A stretch of 64,000 nt of DNA from Shewanella benthica KT99 (GCF_000172075.1 NZ_ABIC01000012.1:41860-105859); one strand, 5' to 3'; positions 8,665 to 18,400 are shown, counted from the stretch's first letter. Translations and numbers: made by a program. Notes: a model not told the origin generated them from the sequence alone.

Positions 8665-10173
8665 TTATTCCCCTTGAGGAACCCCCGCTCGGTTAATTAG
8701 AAACTGAGTCAATAGCGGTACAGGACGTCCGGTAGAGCCCTTGTTCGCGCCACTGTTCCAAGCGGTACCAGCAACATCTAAGTGTGCCCAGTTGTACTTC
8801 TTGGTGAAGCGAGACAGGAAGCAAGCTGCCGTGATGGCACCAGCGGGACGACCGCCAAGGTTAGTCATATCGGCAAATGGGCTTTCAAGATGCTCTTGAT
8901 ACACATCCCACAATGGCAAGCGCCATGCGCGATCGCCACTCTGCTCACCAGCATTTAATAGCTCGTGTGCCAGCGGGTTATGACTAGAAAACAGACCCGA
9001 AGCGTGCTTACCCAGTGCGATAACACAGGCACCCGTCAGAGTCGCAGTATCAACCACTAACTCAGGGTCGAAACGCTCAACATAGGTCAATACATCACAT
9101 AATACCAGGCGACCTTCTGCATCTGTGTTTAACACTTCGACAGTTTGGCCCGACATAGTGGTGAGGATATCACCGGGACGGTATGCATTGCTCGATGGCA
9201 TGTTTTCACAGCCTGCAAGAATACCGATTACATTGATTTTAAGATTGAGGTCACAAAGGGCTTTCATTGTACCGATAACACCGGCGGCCCCGCCCATGTC
9301 GTACTTCATCTCATCCATGGCTTCGCCAGGCTTAAGTGAGATACCACCGGAGTCGAATGTCAGACCTTTACCAATAAGCACAATCGGCTTCTGAGTGCTG
9401 TCGACCGCGCCCTTGTACTCCATCACAGTCATGATGGATTCGTTGGCACTGCCACGGCCCACAGCCAGGTATGAGTCCATGCCCAACTTGGCCATCTGCT
9501 CTTCGCCTAAGGTGGTCACAGTGAGCTTTTCACAGACTTCACCCATTTGGCGAGCTTGTGATGCCAAATAGGCTGGATTACATATGTTAGGCGGCATGTT
9601 GGCAACATCACGACAAAGATGCATACCGGCTGACACGGCCATACCGTGTTCGATTGCACGCTCACCCACAGCCAGTTCACGGCGTGTCGGTACATTGAAG
9701 ATTAGTTTGCGTAGCGGACGGCGAGTCTCCTCTTTATTGGTTTTCAATACATCGAAGTTGTAAAGGCTGTTCCGTGTCGTTTCAACGGCTTCACGAACTT
9801 TCCAGTAAGTATCGCGACCCTTCACGTGCAGTTCAGTCAGGAAGCAAACGGCTTCCATGGAACCAGTTTCGTTAAGCGTAGTGATGGTTTTGTTGATGAT
9901 CTGCTTGTATTGACGCTCATCGAGCTCGCGTTCTTTACCACAACCAACCAAAAGCACACGTTCACTGAGAACATTAGGTACATGATGTAAAAGAAGCATC
10001 TGCCCTGGCTTGCCTTCGAGATCCCCACGACGAAGTAAATTGCTAATGTAGCCTTTGCTGATCTTATCGAGCTGCTCAGCAATACCCGATAGGCGTCTTG
10101 GTTCATATACGCCAACCACTATGCAGGCTGAACGCTGTTTTTCCGGACTGCCGCTCTTAACGCTAAACTCCAT
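8665..10173 (-). CDS. pepA: Leucyl aminopeptidase (cytosol aminopeptidase A)
   Basis: Family M17 zinc-dependent exopeptidase that removes N-terminal residues; in E. coli the same protein also binds DNA in carAB control and XerCD recombination. The 502 residues match full length. Visible motifs are [15 protein letters not shown] (metal-binding Lys and Asp), [11 protein letters not shown] and the signature [10 protein letters not shown] with its metal ligands. It is divergent from lptF across a 221-bp region, as in enterobacteria, but not followed directly by holC. Confidence 0.97.
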   Translation of the reverse strand: MEFSVKSGSPEKQRSACIVVGVYEPRRLSGIAEQLDKISKGYISNLLRRGDLEGKPGQMLLLHHVPNVLSERVLLVGCGKERELDERQYKQIINKTITTLNETGSMEAVCFLTELHVKGRDTYWKVREAVETTRNSLYNFDVLKTNKEETRRPLRKLIFNVPTRRELAVGERAIEHGMAVSAGMHLCRDVANMPPNICNPAYLASQARQMGEVCEKLTVTTLGEEQMAKLGMDSYLAVGRGSANESIMTVMEYKGAVDSTQKPIVLIGKGLTFDSGGISLKPGEAMDEMKYDMGGAAGVIGTMKALCDLNLKINVIGILAGCENMPSSNAYRPGDILTTMSGQTVEVLNTDAEGRLVLCDVLTYVERFDPELVVDTATLTGACVIALGKHASGLFSSHNPLAHELLNAGEQSGDRAWRLPLWDVYQEHLESPFADMTNLGGRPAGAITAACFLSRFTKKYNWAHLDVAGTAWNSGANKGSTGRPVPLLTQFLINRAGVPQGE

Positions 10174-10394
10174 GAGCTCTCCTAGATTCTTAAAGACAAA
10201 TTTTATTATTTATTAGATAATGTCTGCTTATACCCAAAACGGGCCTAAATTTGATACATCGAAGTTTGTTTTTTTAGGTGTTTCTATACCGTATTTAGTT
10301 AATGGTTGGTTATAAAACTACCAAAAGTAGACAGTTTACATGAAAGTTAACCTGTTACCAGCATAATTATAAGTTTAAGGACCGGATCCAGCCT

Positions 10395-11507
10395 GTGATT
10401 GTATTTAGATATTTGATTCGAGAAGTTTTCAAGGCACAAATAGCCGTTCTTGCAGTACTTTTAGCTATTTTTATAAGCCAACATTTTGTTCGTGTACTCG
10501 CAGATGCATCTGACGGAGAATTTCCTGCTTCATTAGTCATGACCCTATTGGGTCTTAATTTACCTTATCTGGCCGTTTTGGTGATACCGCTGAGTTTATT
10601 TCTCGGTATCTTAATGGCTCATGGCCGAATGTATGCCGACAGTGAAATGGTTATTCTTCACGGCGTGGGAGTGAGTGAGTGGTATATCACTCGAGTGACC
10701 CTGTTGTTGGCCGTAGGTAATATGATTTTTACCGGTATTCTGTCGGTTTATGTGACACCTTGGGCCGAAGAGAAGCAGAACCAGGTACTCGAGCATGCTC
10801 AGTCAGAAGCCGGGCTGGCAGCCATCACTCAGGGACGATTTCAAACCAGCCCCAATGGCAGAGCCGTGCTTTTTGTCGAACGAATTGGCCGAAATAACGA
10901 ACTGTACAAGGTGTTCGTAGCACAACTACCAGATCCTGATGATGAATCCGGTATCAGTAATATCGTCGTTGCCCAAGGCGGTAAGGTCATCGAGGATGAA
11001 ACCGGTGGCCAGCGCTTGCAACTGAGTGATGGTGTACAATATCAGGCGACGCCTAAAAAAGTGGATTTTCAGATCATCGAGTTCGGTAGCTACCAGATGC
11101 AGATCAAGGAGCAACCGGTCGATGAGCGCCGCCGTAAGCTTTCCGCGATGCCTATTAATGAGTTGATGGATATAGAGGGACCCGCGGCAACGGCTGAATT
11201 TCATTGGCGTCTGGCCATTCCCTTAGCGATTCCTTTAATGACGCTTATTGCCGTGCCTATGGCTAGGGTTAATGTGCGTCAGGGCAAGTTCGCCAAGATG
11301 TTCCCGGCGGTGCTACTTTATCTGGGTTATTTCTGTCTGATGATTGCCGGGCGTAAAGCGCTGGAAGACGGCGTGATACCTGAGTATCTAGGGATGTGGT
11401 GGATACATGCATCCGCCTTATGCATGGGGATACTACTCTTAGGGAAAGAGCGTCCTTCCGGTGCTAAACTAAGCGGAATATTTAAGCGCAAGAGAGTCAA
11501 AGCGTGA
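10395..11507 (+). CDS. lptF: LPS export permease LptF
   Basis: One of two half-permeases of the LptB2FG ABC transporter that extracts lipopolysaccharide from the inner membrane. The 370 residues show three N-terminal helices (including FKAQIAVLAVLLAIF and NLPYLAVLVIPLSLFLGILMAHGRM), a periplasmic beta-jellyroll domain (about 110-260) and three C-terminal helices (AIPLAIPLMTLIAVPMA). The start is GTG at 10395. The last codons overlap the lptG start by 4 bases, indicating translational coupling. Confidence 0.95.
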   Translation: MIVFRYLIREVFKAQIAVLAVLLAIFISQHFVRVLADASDGEFPASLVMTLLGLNLPYLAVLVIPLSLFLGILMAHGRMYADSEMVILHGVGVSEWYITRVTLLLAVGNMIFTGILSVYVTPWAEEKQNQVLEHAQSEAGLAAITQGRFQTSPNGRAVLFVERIGRNNELYKVFVAQLPDPDDESGISNIVVAQGGKVIEDETGGQRLQLSDGVQYQATPKKVDFQIIEFGSYQMQIKEQPVDERRRKLSAMPINELMDIEGPAATAEFHWRLAIPLAIPLMTLIAVPMARVNVRQGKFAKMFPAVLLYLGYFCLMIAGRKALEDGVIPEYLGMWWIHASALCMGILLLGKERPSGAKLSGIFKRKRVKA

Positions 11508-12562
11508 AAATATTAGACTTATATATCGCCAGAACTTTAGTCAGCAGCTCAGCCCTGTGTCTGCTTATCCTCACCGGTCTATCCGGCATCATTAAGTGGG
11601 TGGATCAGCTTCGCGTCGTTGGCCGTGGCAACTATACCATGCTCGATGCAGGCATCTATGTACTGTTTCTTATTCCTCGTGATATCGAGATATTCTTCCC
11701 TATGGCGGTATTGCTCGGTGCCTTGATCGGCATGGGTATGCTGGCATCCGGGTCGGAACTCGTGGTGATGCAGTCTGCTGGCTTGTCTCGCTTTCAAATC
11801 ACTCTGTCGGCAATGAAGACTGCCGTGCCACTCATGCTGATGATTATGGTGCTGGGTGAGTGGGGAGCACCCGCTGCAGAAAGGCGTGCTAATGAACTGC
11901 AAGCATTCAAGGTGTCCGGTGGCAGTCTGATCAAATCAAGTCGTGGGATCTGGGCAAAAGATGGTGATTTATTCGTTAATATCGGCGAAGTGGAAAATAT
12001 TAACAGCCTGCGTAATATTACCTTGTATGAGTTTGATAGCACCTTGACCTTAGTGAAGACCATTCATGCAGAGCGCGGCGTATACTCAAATGATCACTGG
12101 CGCCTTCTCGATGTCAGGCAAATAGATTTGACCAAGGACAAGGTGACACTGACCGACCTGACCCTGTATCGCTGGGATTCAACACTGACACCAGATAAGT
12201 TGAGCGTTGTCTCGGTCAAGCCAGAATCTCTCTCTATTCAAGGCTTGCTGGGCTATCTGGACTATCTCGAGGCGAACAACCAAAATTCTGGCCGTTATGA
12301 GTTGGCGCTGTGGCGTAAAATCATGCAGCCCGTCACCGTTGCTGTGATGATGTTGGTGGCGCTCTCATTCGTGTTCGGTCCACTGAGATCCGTGACCATG
12401 GGGGCTCGTGTATTGTTGGGTGTTATTGCCGGTTTCACCTTCTATATCAGCAGTGAAATTTTCGGACCTCTGACTCTGGTCTATGGCTTGCCAGCCTTCC
12501 TCGGCGCCGTGATGCCGGCACTGATATTCAGTAGCGTAGCGATTTATTTTATTAGGAAATAG
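11504..12562 (+). CDS. lptG: LPS export permease LptG
   Basis: Partner half-permease of LptF. It has 352 residues with the same plan: helices at the N-terminus (SALCLLILTGLSGIIKWVDQL; FFPMAVLLGALIGMGMLASGSELVVMQSAG), a periplasmic jellyroll and a three-helix C-terminus (MQPVTVAVMMLVALSFVFGPL). The conserved SGSELVVMQ-AG segment marks the coupling helix region. ATG overlaps the lptF stop. No strong terminator follows; a T-poor hairpin is at 12618-12644. Confidence 0.95.
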   Translation: MKILDLYIARTLVSSSALCLLILTGLSGIIKWVDQLRVVGRGNYTMLDAGIYVLFLIPRDIEIFFPMAVLLGALIGMGMLASGSELVVMQSAGLSRFQITLSAMKTAVPLMLMIMVLGEWGAPAAERRANELQAFKVSGGSLIKSSRGIWAKDGDLFVNIGEVENINSLRNITLYEFDSTLTLVKTIHAERGVYSNDHWRLLDVRQIDLTKDKVTLTDLTLYRWDSTLTPDKLSVVSVKPESLSIQGLLGYLDYLEANNQNSGRYELALWRKIMQPVTVAVMMLVALSFVFGPLRSVTMGARVLLGVIAGFTFYISSEIFGPLTLVYGLPAFLGAVMPALIFSSVAIYFIRK

Positions 12563-12579
12563 TTAGCAGAATAGTCTTA

Positions 12580-12607
12580 AGCTATAAGCTATAAGCTATA
12601 AGCTATA
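12580..12607. repeat. Heptanucleotide tandem repeat (AGCTATA)4
   Basis: Four perfect head-to-tail copies of AGCTATA directly after the lptG stop region. Comparable intergenic heptamer arrays with other sequences occur at 45851 and 53221. Confidence 0.9.
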
Positions 12608-12617
12608 AGTGTGATGT

Positions 12618-12644
12618 GACACCTTATGTAAGCGGTAAGGTGTC
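12618..12644. terminator. Possible weak terminator after lptG
   Basis: GACACCTTA and TAAGGTGTC form a 9-bp stem with a 9-base loop, but no T-run follows, so efficiency is doubtful. Confidence 0.4.
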
Positions 12645-12822
12645 ATTAGTATCGAGTCATGTAAAATCTCTATTTCAACATCCACATTTTAAAATCAAAC
12701 ACTCTAAAACTCCCCCGTATTACATCCGTCACCTAGTCATCTAATGTTTTATACCACCTCATTTATCCAATTTAACTCCCGTTACAGGCTGGCTATAACC
12801 ATGACAAGCCCGAATATTTGTC

Positions 12823-12869
12823 TGCGCTATATTTGTGCGAACTGTGAATATTTGCACTCGTTTGGTGCA
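12823..12869 (+). promoter_or_regulatory. Paired NtrC (GlnG) binding sites upstream of glnK-amtB
   Basis: The NtrC consensus is TGCACCA-N3-TGGTGCA. Site 1, 12853-12869 (TGCACTCGTTTGGTGCA), matches 12 of 14 defined positions. Site 2, 12823-12839 (TGCGCTATATTTGTGCG), matches about 10. Their centres are 30 bp apart, about three helical turns, as expected for cooperative enhancer sites, and they lie roughly 100-130 bp upstream of the inferred sigma-54 start. Confidence 0.75.
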
Positions 12870-12930
12870 TTTGTATTCGATGGTGTTTACCTAATCTTTA
12901 TTAACTCATTAAAAGTTAATGGTTTGTTTT

Positions 12931-12950
12931 CTTGGTCTGATGATTGAATA
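12931..12950 (+). promoter_or_regulatory. Candidate sigma-54 promoter of glnK-amtB
   Basis: CTTGGTCTGATGATTGAATA has GG at 12934-12935 and GA at 12946-12947 with the exact 12-base spacing of a -24/-12 promoter, but the -12 element is TTGA rather than TTGC. The enhancer sites upstream make it credible. The 67-codon frame crossing this region at 12744-12947 is judged spurious. Confidence 0.5.
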
Positions 12951-12993
12951 GGTGAAAGTAGAAATAAATAACCAACATACCTTGGAGGTCAGC

Positions 12994-13329
12994 ATGAAAC
13001 TGGTCAGCGCTATCATTAAACCGTTCAAATTGGACGATGTCCGCGAAGCAATCGCTGCAGTGGGTATCGAGATGACCGTCACCGAAGTGAAAGGTTTCGG
13101 TCGTCAGAAAGGGCATACAGAGCTGTATCGAGGCGCCGAGTATCAGGTGGACTTCCTTCCAAAGGTTAAATTAGACATTGCGACCAAGGCCGAAAATCTG
13201 GAGTTGTTAATTGAATCTATTACCAATGCTGCCCGTACTGGCAAGATTGGAGATGGCAAAATTTTTGTCACCGATCTAGAACAGGTTATCCGTATCCGTA
13301 CGGGCGAGACCGATAGTGAAGCATTATAA
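12994..13329 (+). CDS. glnK: Nitrogen regulatory protein P-II (GlnK type)
   Basis: A 112-residue PII signalling protein. The start ATG 12994 (MKLVSAIIKPFKLDDVREA) is fixed by TTGGAGG just upstream; a GTG further upstream would add 14 unrelated residues. The T-loop ELYRGAEYQVDFLPK contains the uridylylated Tyr51, and the nucleotide-binding TGKIGDGKIFV and RIRTGE motifs are intact. Linkage to amtB, 12 bases downstream, argues for GlnK, which binds and gates AmtB, rather than GlnB. The NtrC and sigma-54 elements upstream fit nitrogen-limited expression. Confidence 0.93.
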   Translation: MKLVSAIIKPFKLDDVREAIAAVGIEMTVTEVKGFGRQKGHTELYRGAEYQVDFLPKVKLDIATKAENLELLIESITNAARTGKIGDGKIFVTDLEQVIRIRTGETDSEAL

Positions 13330-13341
13330 GGGAGAAGCGTG

Positions 13342-14602
13342 ATGGAAGATTTAGCCAAATTAGGGGTGACAGTTTCTGAGTTAAGGTTCGCTCTGGATAC
13401 CTTTTACTTCTTGATTTCGGGTGCGTTAGTCATGTGGATGGCGGCCGGTTTTGCCATGTTGGAGGCCGGACTCGTACGCTCCAAAAACACCACAGAAATT
13501 CTCACCAAGAATGTGTGTCTGTATTCGATTGCCTGTGTGATGTATCTGATCGTGGGATATAACATCATGTATGTCGATAACGGTGAAGCTGGATGGTTAC
13601 CTGCTATTGGTACATTTATTGGCAGTCAGGCCGATGACGCAGATCATGCACTCGAGTCTGATTTCTTCTTCCAGGTGGTGTTTGTCGCTACCGCTATGTC
13701 CATCGTTTCCGGTGCGGTAGCCGAGCGCATGAAACTATGGGCTTTCTTAGCATTTTCTGTCGTAATGACAGCCTTTATTTATCCAGTTGAGGGTTATTGG
13801 ACCTGGGGCGGTGGCTTCCTGTCTGAAGCTGGATTTGTCGATTTCGCCGGTAGTGGTATCGTTCATATGGCTGGTGCGGCGGCAGCGATTGCCGGTGTTA
13901 TTCTGTTGGATGCCCGTAAGGGTAAATATGGTCCAAATGGCCAAGTAAACCCAATTCCGGGTTCAAACTTACCTATGGCGACTCTGGGTATGTTTATTCT
14001 GTGGATGGGATGGGATGGGATGGTTTGGCTTTAACGGTGGTTCACAGTTACTGGTATCCGATACTGAAAATGCAACCGCGGTGGCTAAAATTTTCCTTAA
14101 TACCAATTCTGCGGCGGCATTTGGCGCAGTGTCGGCACTCGTCGTCTGTAAACTGGTGTGGGGAAAGGCAGATCTGACCATGATACTCAATGGTGCATTA
14201 GCCGGACTCGTGGCCATTACTGCCGATCCCTTATCACCTTCAATTTCCTTCGCGGCCGTGATAGGCTTGATTGCCGGTGGCCTGGTCATCTTCTCCATTG
14301 TGGCGTTAGATAGGCTGAAAATTGATGATCCCGTGGGTGCTATTTCGGTTCATGGTGTGGCGGGTTTCTTCGGTCTGATGTTAGTGCCGCTGTCTAATGC
14401 CGATGCGACTGTCTTAGGTCAACTTTATGGGGCTGGCGTCATCTTTACATGGGTATTCTCAGCTTCTTTCGTGGTCTGGTATCTACTTAAGTTGACCATG
14501 GGGATCCGTGTTACCGAAGAGGACGAGTATAAAGGAATGGATGCTGCAGATTGTGGCATAGATGCCTACCCTGAATTCGTTTCAGTCAAGAGTGCCCGTT
14601 AA
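13342..14602 (+). pseudogene. amtB: Ammonium transporter AmtB, frameshifted by a 10-bp repeat expansion
   Basis: Two frames together make a complete Amt of about 420 residues. The first (from ATG 13342 after GGGAGA) runs through the N-terminal helices and the conserved GSGIVHMAGA region to FILWMGW, then goes out of frame and stops at 14034. The second resumes at WFGFNGG and continues to 14602, including the conserved HGVAGFFG motif. The break is at (GGATG)4, 14003-14022, where two copies would give the normal WMGWFGFNGG. The 10 extra bases cause the shift; everything else looks intact. It may be a slippage (phase-variable) mutation, a strain-specific loss or a sequencing error. Confidence 0.9.
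14003..14022 (+). repeat. Pentanucleotide repeat (GGATG)4 inside amtB
   Basis: Four perfect GGATG units plus one extra G in the middle of the amtB reading frame. The conserved protein sequence needs only two units. Loss of two units or gain of one would restore the frame. Confidence 0.9.
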
Positions 14603-14647
14603 ATTAGGCAAGAGTTTATACTTGTAAGACGCGACTCGTCATAAATC

Positions 14648-14673
14648 AAACAGGGAATAATGCCCTGTTTTTT
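14648..14673 (+). terminator. Terminator after amtB
   Basis: AAACAGGG-aataatg-CCCTGTTTTTT, a clear stem followed by T6. Confidence 0.85.
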
Positions 14674-14700
14674 GTATCATGAATAGAAGAGTAAACATGA

Positions 14701-15066
14701 ATGGGGCAGCCAGAGATGATATTTTTTAACAGTCTTGGTAAGACGAGTTTAGCCTTCTTCACCTTAGGTGCACTATGCTTGTCGGCGCTAAGCCATGGCG
14801 GACAAGTCGTGGTCCGCAAGTCCAGCGAGCCCTTCGATGCCTTTGCCGTGAGAGATCAGGTTTTACAGGATCATCAATGGCAAGAAGTACTGAGAATGCA
14901 GCAACAGATCCAGATCTTACAAGCCCTTCCCTCAGGATGTATCTTACTGGCTAGACCCTACACTTATTATTCCTGCCAAGGCTTATTTTATCGGCCTTAT
15001 CAGAATCGGGATGTCTATATTCAGGTGGATGCGGTTGGCGATCCGGCTGGGCAAATTATCAAGTGA
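14701..15066 (+). CDS. Small exported protein, possibly DUF6515-like
   Basis: 121 residues with an N-terminal hydrophobic stretch (SLAFFTLGALCLSALSHG) that looks like a signal peptide. The mature part is helical and Gln-rich (DQVLQDHQWQEVLRMQQQIQ), then has an aromatic segment LPSGCILLARPYTYYSCQGLFYRPYQ. Such YY-G-FYRPY repeats recall DUF6515 cell-envelope proteins, from memory and not verified. Codon 6 (ATG 14716) is an alternative start. No functional assignment is possible. Confidence 0.55.
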   Translation: MGQPEMIFFNSLGKTSLAFFTLGALCLSALSHGGQVVVRKSSEPFDAFAVRDQVLQDHQWQEVLRMQQQIQILQALPSGCILLARPYTYYSCQGLFYRPYQNRDVYIQVDAVGDPAGQIIK

Positions 15067-15180
15067 TATTGCTGTTAAAAACAACGGACTTGTTAACTTC
15101 TTGTAACTTTTATTTTCTGCATCATTTGTCATCATGACATAAGCTACACCAAGGATATCGAAACTTAAGGCTTGAGACCT

Positions 15181-15273
15181 ATGATGAACACTTCGATATT
15201 GTCACTAACCTTAATGGCAAGTTTTTCATGTTTGACTCCTATATATGGTTGCGGATCAAGCTGTCGAAATTGA
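15181..15273 (+). other. Orphan 30-codon signal-peptide-like frame
   Basis: MMNTSILSLTLMASFSCLTP begins a 30-residue frame with a hydrophobic core and ends after CGSSCRN. It overlaps the 3' end of the degraded hydrolase on the other strand. It may be the surviving 5' end of a lost exported protein or chance. Confidence 0.25.
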
Positions 15274-15607
15274 AATAAGCTCGTCTGCTTTGTTGGTGAC
15301 TCAGGGGTTCTCTTCCTGCCATTTTTTGCTTATCGGTGAACCAAACAGTGCCGTTAAGCCTGGTGCTGTTGTAGTCGCTCATCCAACTGACAATATTGCC
15401 GCCATTGGAGTGGGTGAGCATGATGAGATCATCGATATTCTTATGCTGAATAAATGTGTGCAGCTGGTTGGCCAAACAACCCGCGGCGGCTTGATCCCAC
15501 ATGTATTGATCGAAATTACCGTCGATACATTCCCTGGACCAATAATCCGTTGCGGCATAGGTTTGATTACCGGTGCCATGGATAATTAAAATAAAACACC
15601 TAGGTTT
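15239..15607 (-). pseudogene. Degraded alpha/beta hydrolase (lipase-like) gene
   Basis: The minus strand reads CFILIIHGTGNQTYAATDYW (oxyanion-loop HGTG) and continues to LIMLTHSNGGNIVSWM, with the nucleophile elbow HSNGG; the rest reads GTVWFTDKQKMAGREPLSHQ to a stop at 15239. There is no start codon: a TAA lies in frame just upstream of the CFIL segment and the signal peptide is missing. The elbow is followed too closely by what looks like the family's C-terminus, so the centre, including the acid and His of the triad, seems to be deleted. The gene is lost at its 5' end and internally, but retains its natural 3' end. Confidence 0.65.
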
Positions 15608-15815
15608 ATTTTAATTAACTCGGTATTTCTGCCGGCTATCCTCTTCTTTAATTGAAAACTAGTTTATCTTTTATCTTTATATAACAAATACTTGTTTATT
15701 ATTTATTGTTCATGACTATATCTTGTTGCATTATGGGTGGATACTGGATAAATTGAACTTAGTAGCGCAATTGAGAGAAGTCTGTTTTAACGATAGCCGG
15801 AGTGAGTTTATTACT

Positions 15816-16871
15816 ATGTATTACAAAAATGATGACGTTCGAATTAACAAGATCAAAGAATTACTGCCACCAATCGCACTATTTGAGCGATTTCCGGCGA
15901 CTGAGAATGCATCGGCTACCGTTTTTAACGCACGCGAAAATATCCACCAGATCTTAAAGAAAAATGATGACCGCCTATTGGTTGTCATTGGTCCCTGTTC
16001 AATTCATGATCCTAAAGCTGCGCTAGAGTATGGTGCGCGTTTAGTGAAACTGCGTGAGCAATACAAGGACCAGTTAGAAATTGTCATGCGAGTCTACTTC
16101 GAAAAGCCCCGCACCACAGTGGGTTGGAAGGGACTGATTAACGATCCATTTATGGATAATAGCTTCAGGCTAAACGATGGGCTGAGAACTGCACGTAAAT
16201 TATTGCTGGATCTCAACAATCTTGGCATACCTACGGCGGGTGAATTTCTCGATATGATCACCCCACAATATGTTGCCGATCTTATGTGTTGGGGAGCGAT
16301 TGGCGCAAGAACCACAGAGTCACAAGTACATCGTGAACTGGCTTCGGGTCTCTCCTCTCCGGTAGGTTTTAAGAATGGTACCGATGGCACCATTAAGGTT
16401 GCTATTGACGCCATAGGTGCGGCGAGTGCGCCTCATCACTTTTTATCTGTGACTAAGTTCGGTCACTCGGCCATTGTCGAGACCAAAGGTAATTCGGATT
16501 GCCACATCATCTTACGGGGTGGTAAGGAGCCAAATTATAGCAAGGAGAATGTGAGTGCCATCAGTGAGCAACTTGAGAAGGCCGGATTAGACATTAATAT
16601 CATGGTTGATTTCAGCCATGCCAATAGCTCTAAGCAGTTTAAGCGCCAAATGCTGGTAGGAGATGATGTGGCTGCTCAAGTCTCTAAAGGTAATTATGGG
16701 ATATTTGGTGTCATGATCGAGAGTAACCTCATCGAAGGCCGTCAAGATTATGTTGCAGGTCAACCTCTGTGCTATGGCCAGAGTATTACCGATGCTTGCA
16801 TTGGCTGGGATGATACAGAGTCAATTTTAGCGACACTAAACCAGAGTATCATTGCCCGCCGCTCGGCTTGA
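15816..16871 (+). CDS. aroG: 3-deoxy-7-phosphoheptulonate synthase (AroG type)
   Basis: Condenses phosphoenolpyruvate and erythrose 4-phosphate in the first step of aromatic amino-acid synthesis. The 351 residues follow E. coli AroG almost motif for motif: NDDRLLVVIGPCSIHDP, RVYFEKPRTTVGWKGLINDP, GARTTESQVHRELASGLS, KNGTDGTIKVAIDAI, IILRGGKEPNY and DFSHANSSKQF. The start ATG 15816 (MYYKNDDVRINKIKELLPP) is chosen by that match; the frame is open back to 15723 without family similarity. GGAG lies about 13 bases upstream. Feedback class (Phe, Tyr or Trp) is inferred as Phe from overall likeness, not proven. Confidence 0.93.
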   Translation: MYYKNDDVRINKIKELLPPIALFERFPATENASATVFNARENIHQILKKNDDRLLVVIGPCSIHDPKAALEYGARLVKLREQYKDQLEIVMRVYFEKPRTTVGWKGLINDPFMDNSFRLNDGLRTARKLLLDLNNLGIPTAGEFLDMITPQYVADLMCWGAIGARTTESQVHRELASGLSSPVGFKNGTDGTIKVAIDAIGAASAPHHFLSVTKFGHSAIVETKGNSDCHIILRGGKEPNYSKENVSAISEQLEKAGLDINIMVDFSHANSSKQFKRQMLVGDDVAAQVSKGNYGIFGVMIESNLIEGRQDYVAGQPLCYGQSITDACIGWDDTESILATLNQSIIARRSA

Positions 16872-16900
16872 TTGCTTGTTAGCTTGATAGAGATAGCGGC

Positions 16901-16928
16901 AAAAAAGGAGACCTAGGTCTCCTTTTTT
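16901..16928 (+). terminator. Terminator after aroG
   Basis: Perfect 28-base palindrome AAAAAAGGAGACC/GGTCTCCTTTTTT around TA; works in both directions. Confidence 0.9.
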
Positions 16929-16959
16929 GTACATGGAAGTATTTATCCGTGATCGCAGG

Positions 16960-18400
16960 GTAACCGTTCACCAGCCCCGTATTGACACGATCAATTGATG
17001 ATCGATAAGGTTTGGTCATATAGCTATTGAACGATCTCTTTTCCATGTGAAAATGGCTTCATGAAAAAGAAAAAACAATTCGAGAAAGAGCCGCCTTCGA
17101 TTGATAATATCAGCGAAGCCAACCTGTTTATCCGTGAGCTTTGGCAAACGCTACGTGAGTATGAAGACAGGTTGATGCTCAGTTCTCGTCACTTATCCAA
17201 ATCACCCTCCTCTGATTCCCCTGCGGATAAGGCCGAGCGAAAAAAGCTCAAACGCCTCGTAGTGGAAATAAGGTTGGCGCTCAACCTGGACATACGGGGC
17301 ATAAAAGACCACTAGCGGAACTCGGCGAAAACGATGAGCAAATCGCTTGTTTGCCAGAGGCCTGTTGCTCCGATTGTGGTGGTGAAGTGACTGCCAATAA
17401 GTCTCCCAGTTATCGTCATCAGGTGTTTGAGCTGCCTGAGCCTAAGCTTGATATCACTGAATATCAGCTATTTCATGGACGTTGCCAGCAATGCAACACG
17501 GTGAGCAAAGGCGCCTTACCTAAGGATACTTCTGATGGCCAGATGGGACCAAGACTGCTTAGCTACGTAGCTGTGCTCAGTGGTTTATATCATCTGAGCG
17601 TACGAAAAATTCAACGTTTACTGCAAGACCAATATGGCACTCATTTCTCTACAGGCCTCATTTCTGAGGCTCAAGGGCGAGTCAGTAGTATGCTGACGCG
17701 GTATTCCAAGTGGTGAAATACTTTCGCAATAAGGATGCCGCCAAATCGGTATTAGGTGCACAGACTCAAGCTATCGTAGTGAGCGACCAATGTCCGAGCT
17801 ACAACTGGATAGCCCCTGAGCGTCATCAGGTTTGCCTAGCCCAGGTGCTACGCAATTTACAACAAATGGCCGATTATTCAGGAAAAGGCCTCACTGCGAA
17901 TATTGGTAACCGACTGGTATTGCTTTTCAAGTCCGTATTTCGCATCCAGCATAGATATGAATCCGGTGAAGTTGAGGAAATAATGTGGCGTCGGCGAATG
18001 CAACGACTAAGGCGCAGTATTAAGCGCTGGCTTGAGTGCGGGGGAAATGTGCCCGCTTCACGCTATGCTGGCAGATGCCGTCATATTCTCAAATATGAGC
18101 AAGGCTTATGGGCATTTCTTAATCACCCAGGCACTCCTCTGACCAATAACGAAGCAGAACGCTGCATACGTGGTAGCGTGGTAGCGTGATCATGCGTAAG
18201 ATTTGCTATGGCACCCGTTCAGATCGAGGGGAGAAGTTCCGTTCCCGGTTACTGTCAGTGGTTGAAACATGCAAAAAACGGCAGTTATCGCCAATTACAG
18301 TGATAAGTAAGATCGTTACAGCCGTTGTAGGGAACAGAGAATACCCAGACGTGTTTGACCTGGTGTCAGCTTAGTCAACTCCCTTCTGGTGAACGCTTGC
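16960..18400. mobile_element. Decayed IS66-family element (single-transposase type) with intact ends
   Basis: The left end GTAACCGTTCACCAG (16960-16974) and the right end, read inward as GCAAGCGTTCACCAG (18386-18400), match at 13 of 15. The 8-bp sequence ATCGCAGG flanks both sides (16952-16959 and 18401-18408), the target-duplication size of the IS66 family. No tnpA or tnpB genes are seen, so it resembles the single-ORF (ISBst12-like) subgroup. The element is 1441 bp and its transposase is broken. Confidence 0.85.
17061..18374 (+). pseudogene. IS66-family transposase, broken
   Basis: Four frame fragments in series form one transposase. 17061-17315 holds the N-terminal helix-turn-helix or leader region. 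17351-17716 has the zinc-binding CCSDCGG...CQQC domain. 17710-18189 contains VVSDQCPSYNW (second catalytic Asp) and NNEAERCIR (catalytic Glu). 18186-18374 is the C-terminus. Between the second and third pieces the segment holding the first catalytic Asp is missing, so an internal deletion has occurred besides frameshifts. It cannot be active. Confidence 0.85.

Noticed and set aside
12744..12947. 67-codon frame upstream of glnK
   Set aside because: It spans the NtrC sites and the sigma-54 promoter and shows no coding signal.
15733..15756. Mini-frame MGGYWIN upstream of aroG as an attenuator leader peptide
   Set aside because: It has a single Tyr and Trp, no following terminator/antiterminator pair that I can fold, and no ribosome site.
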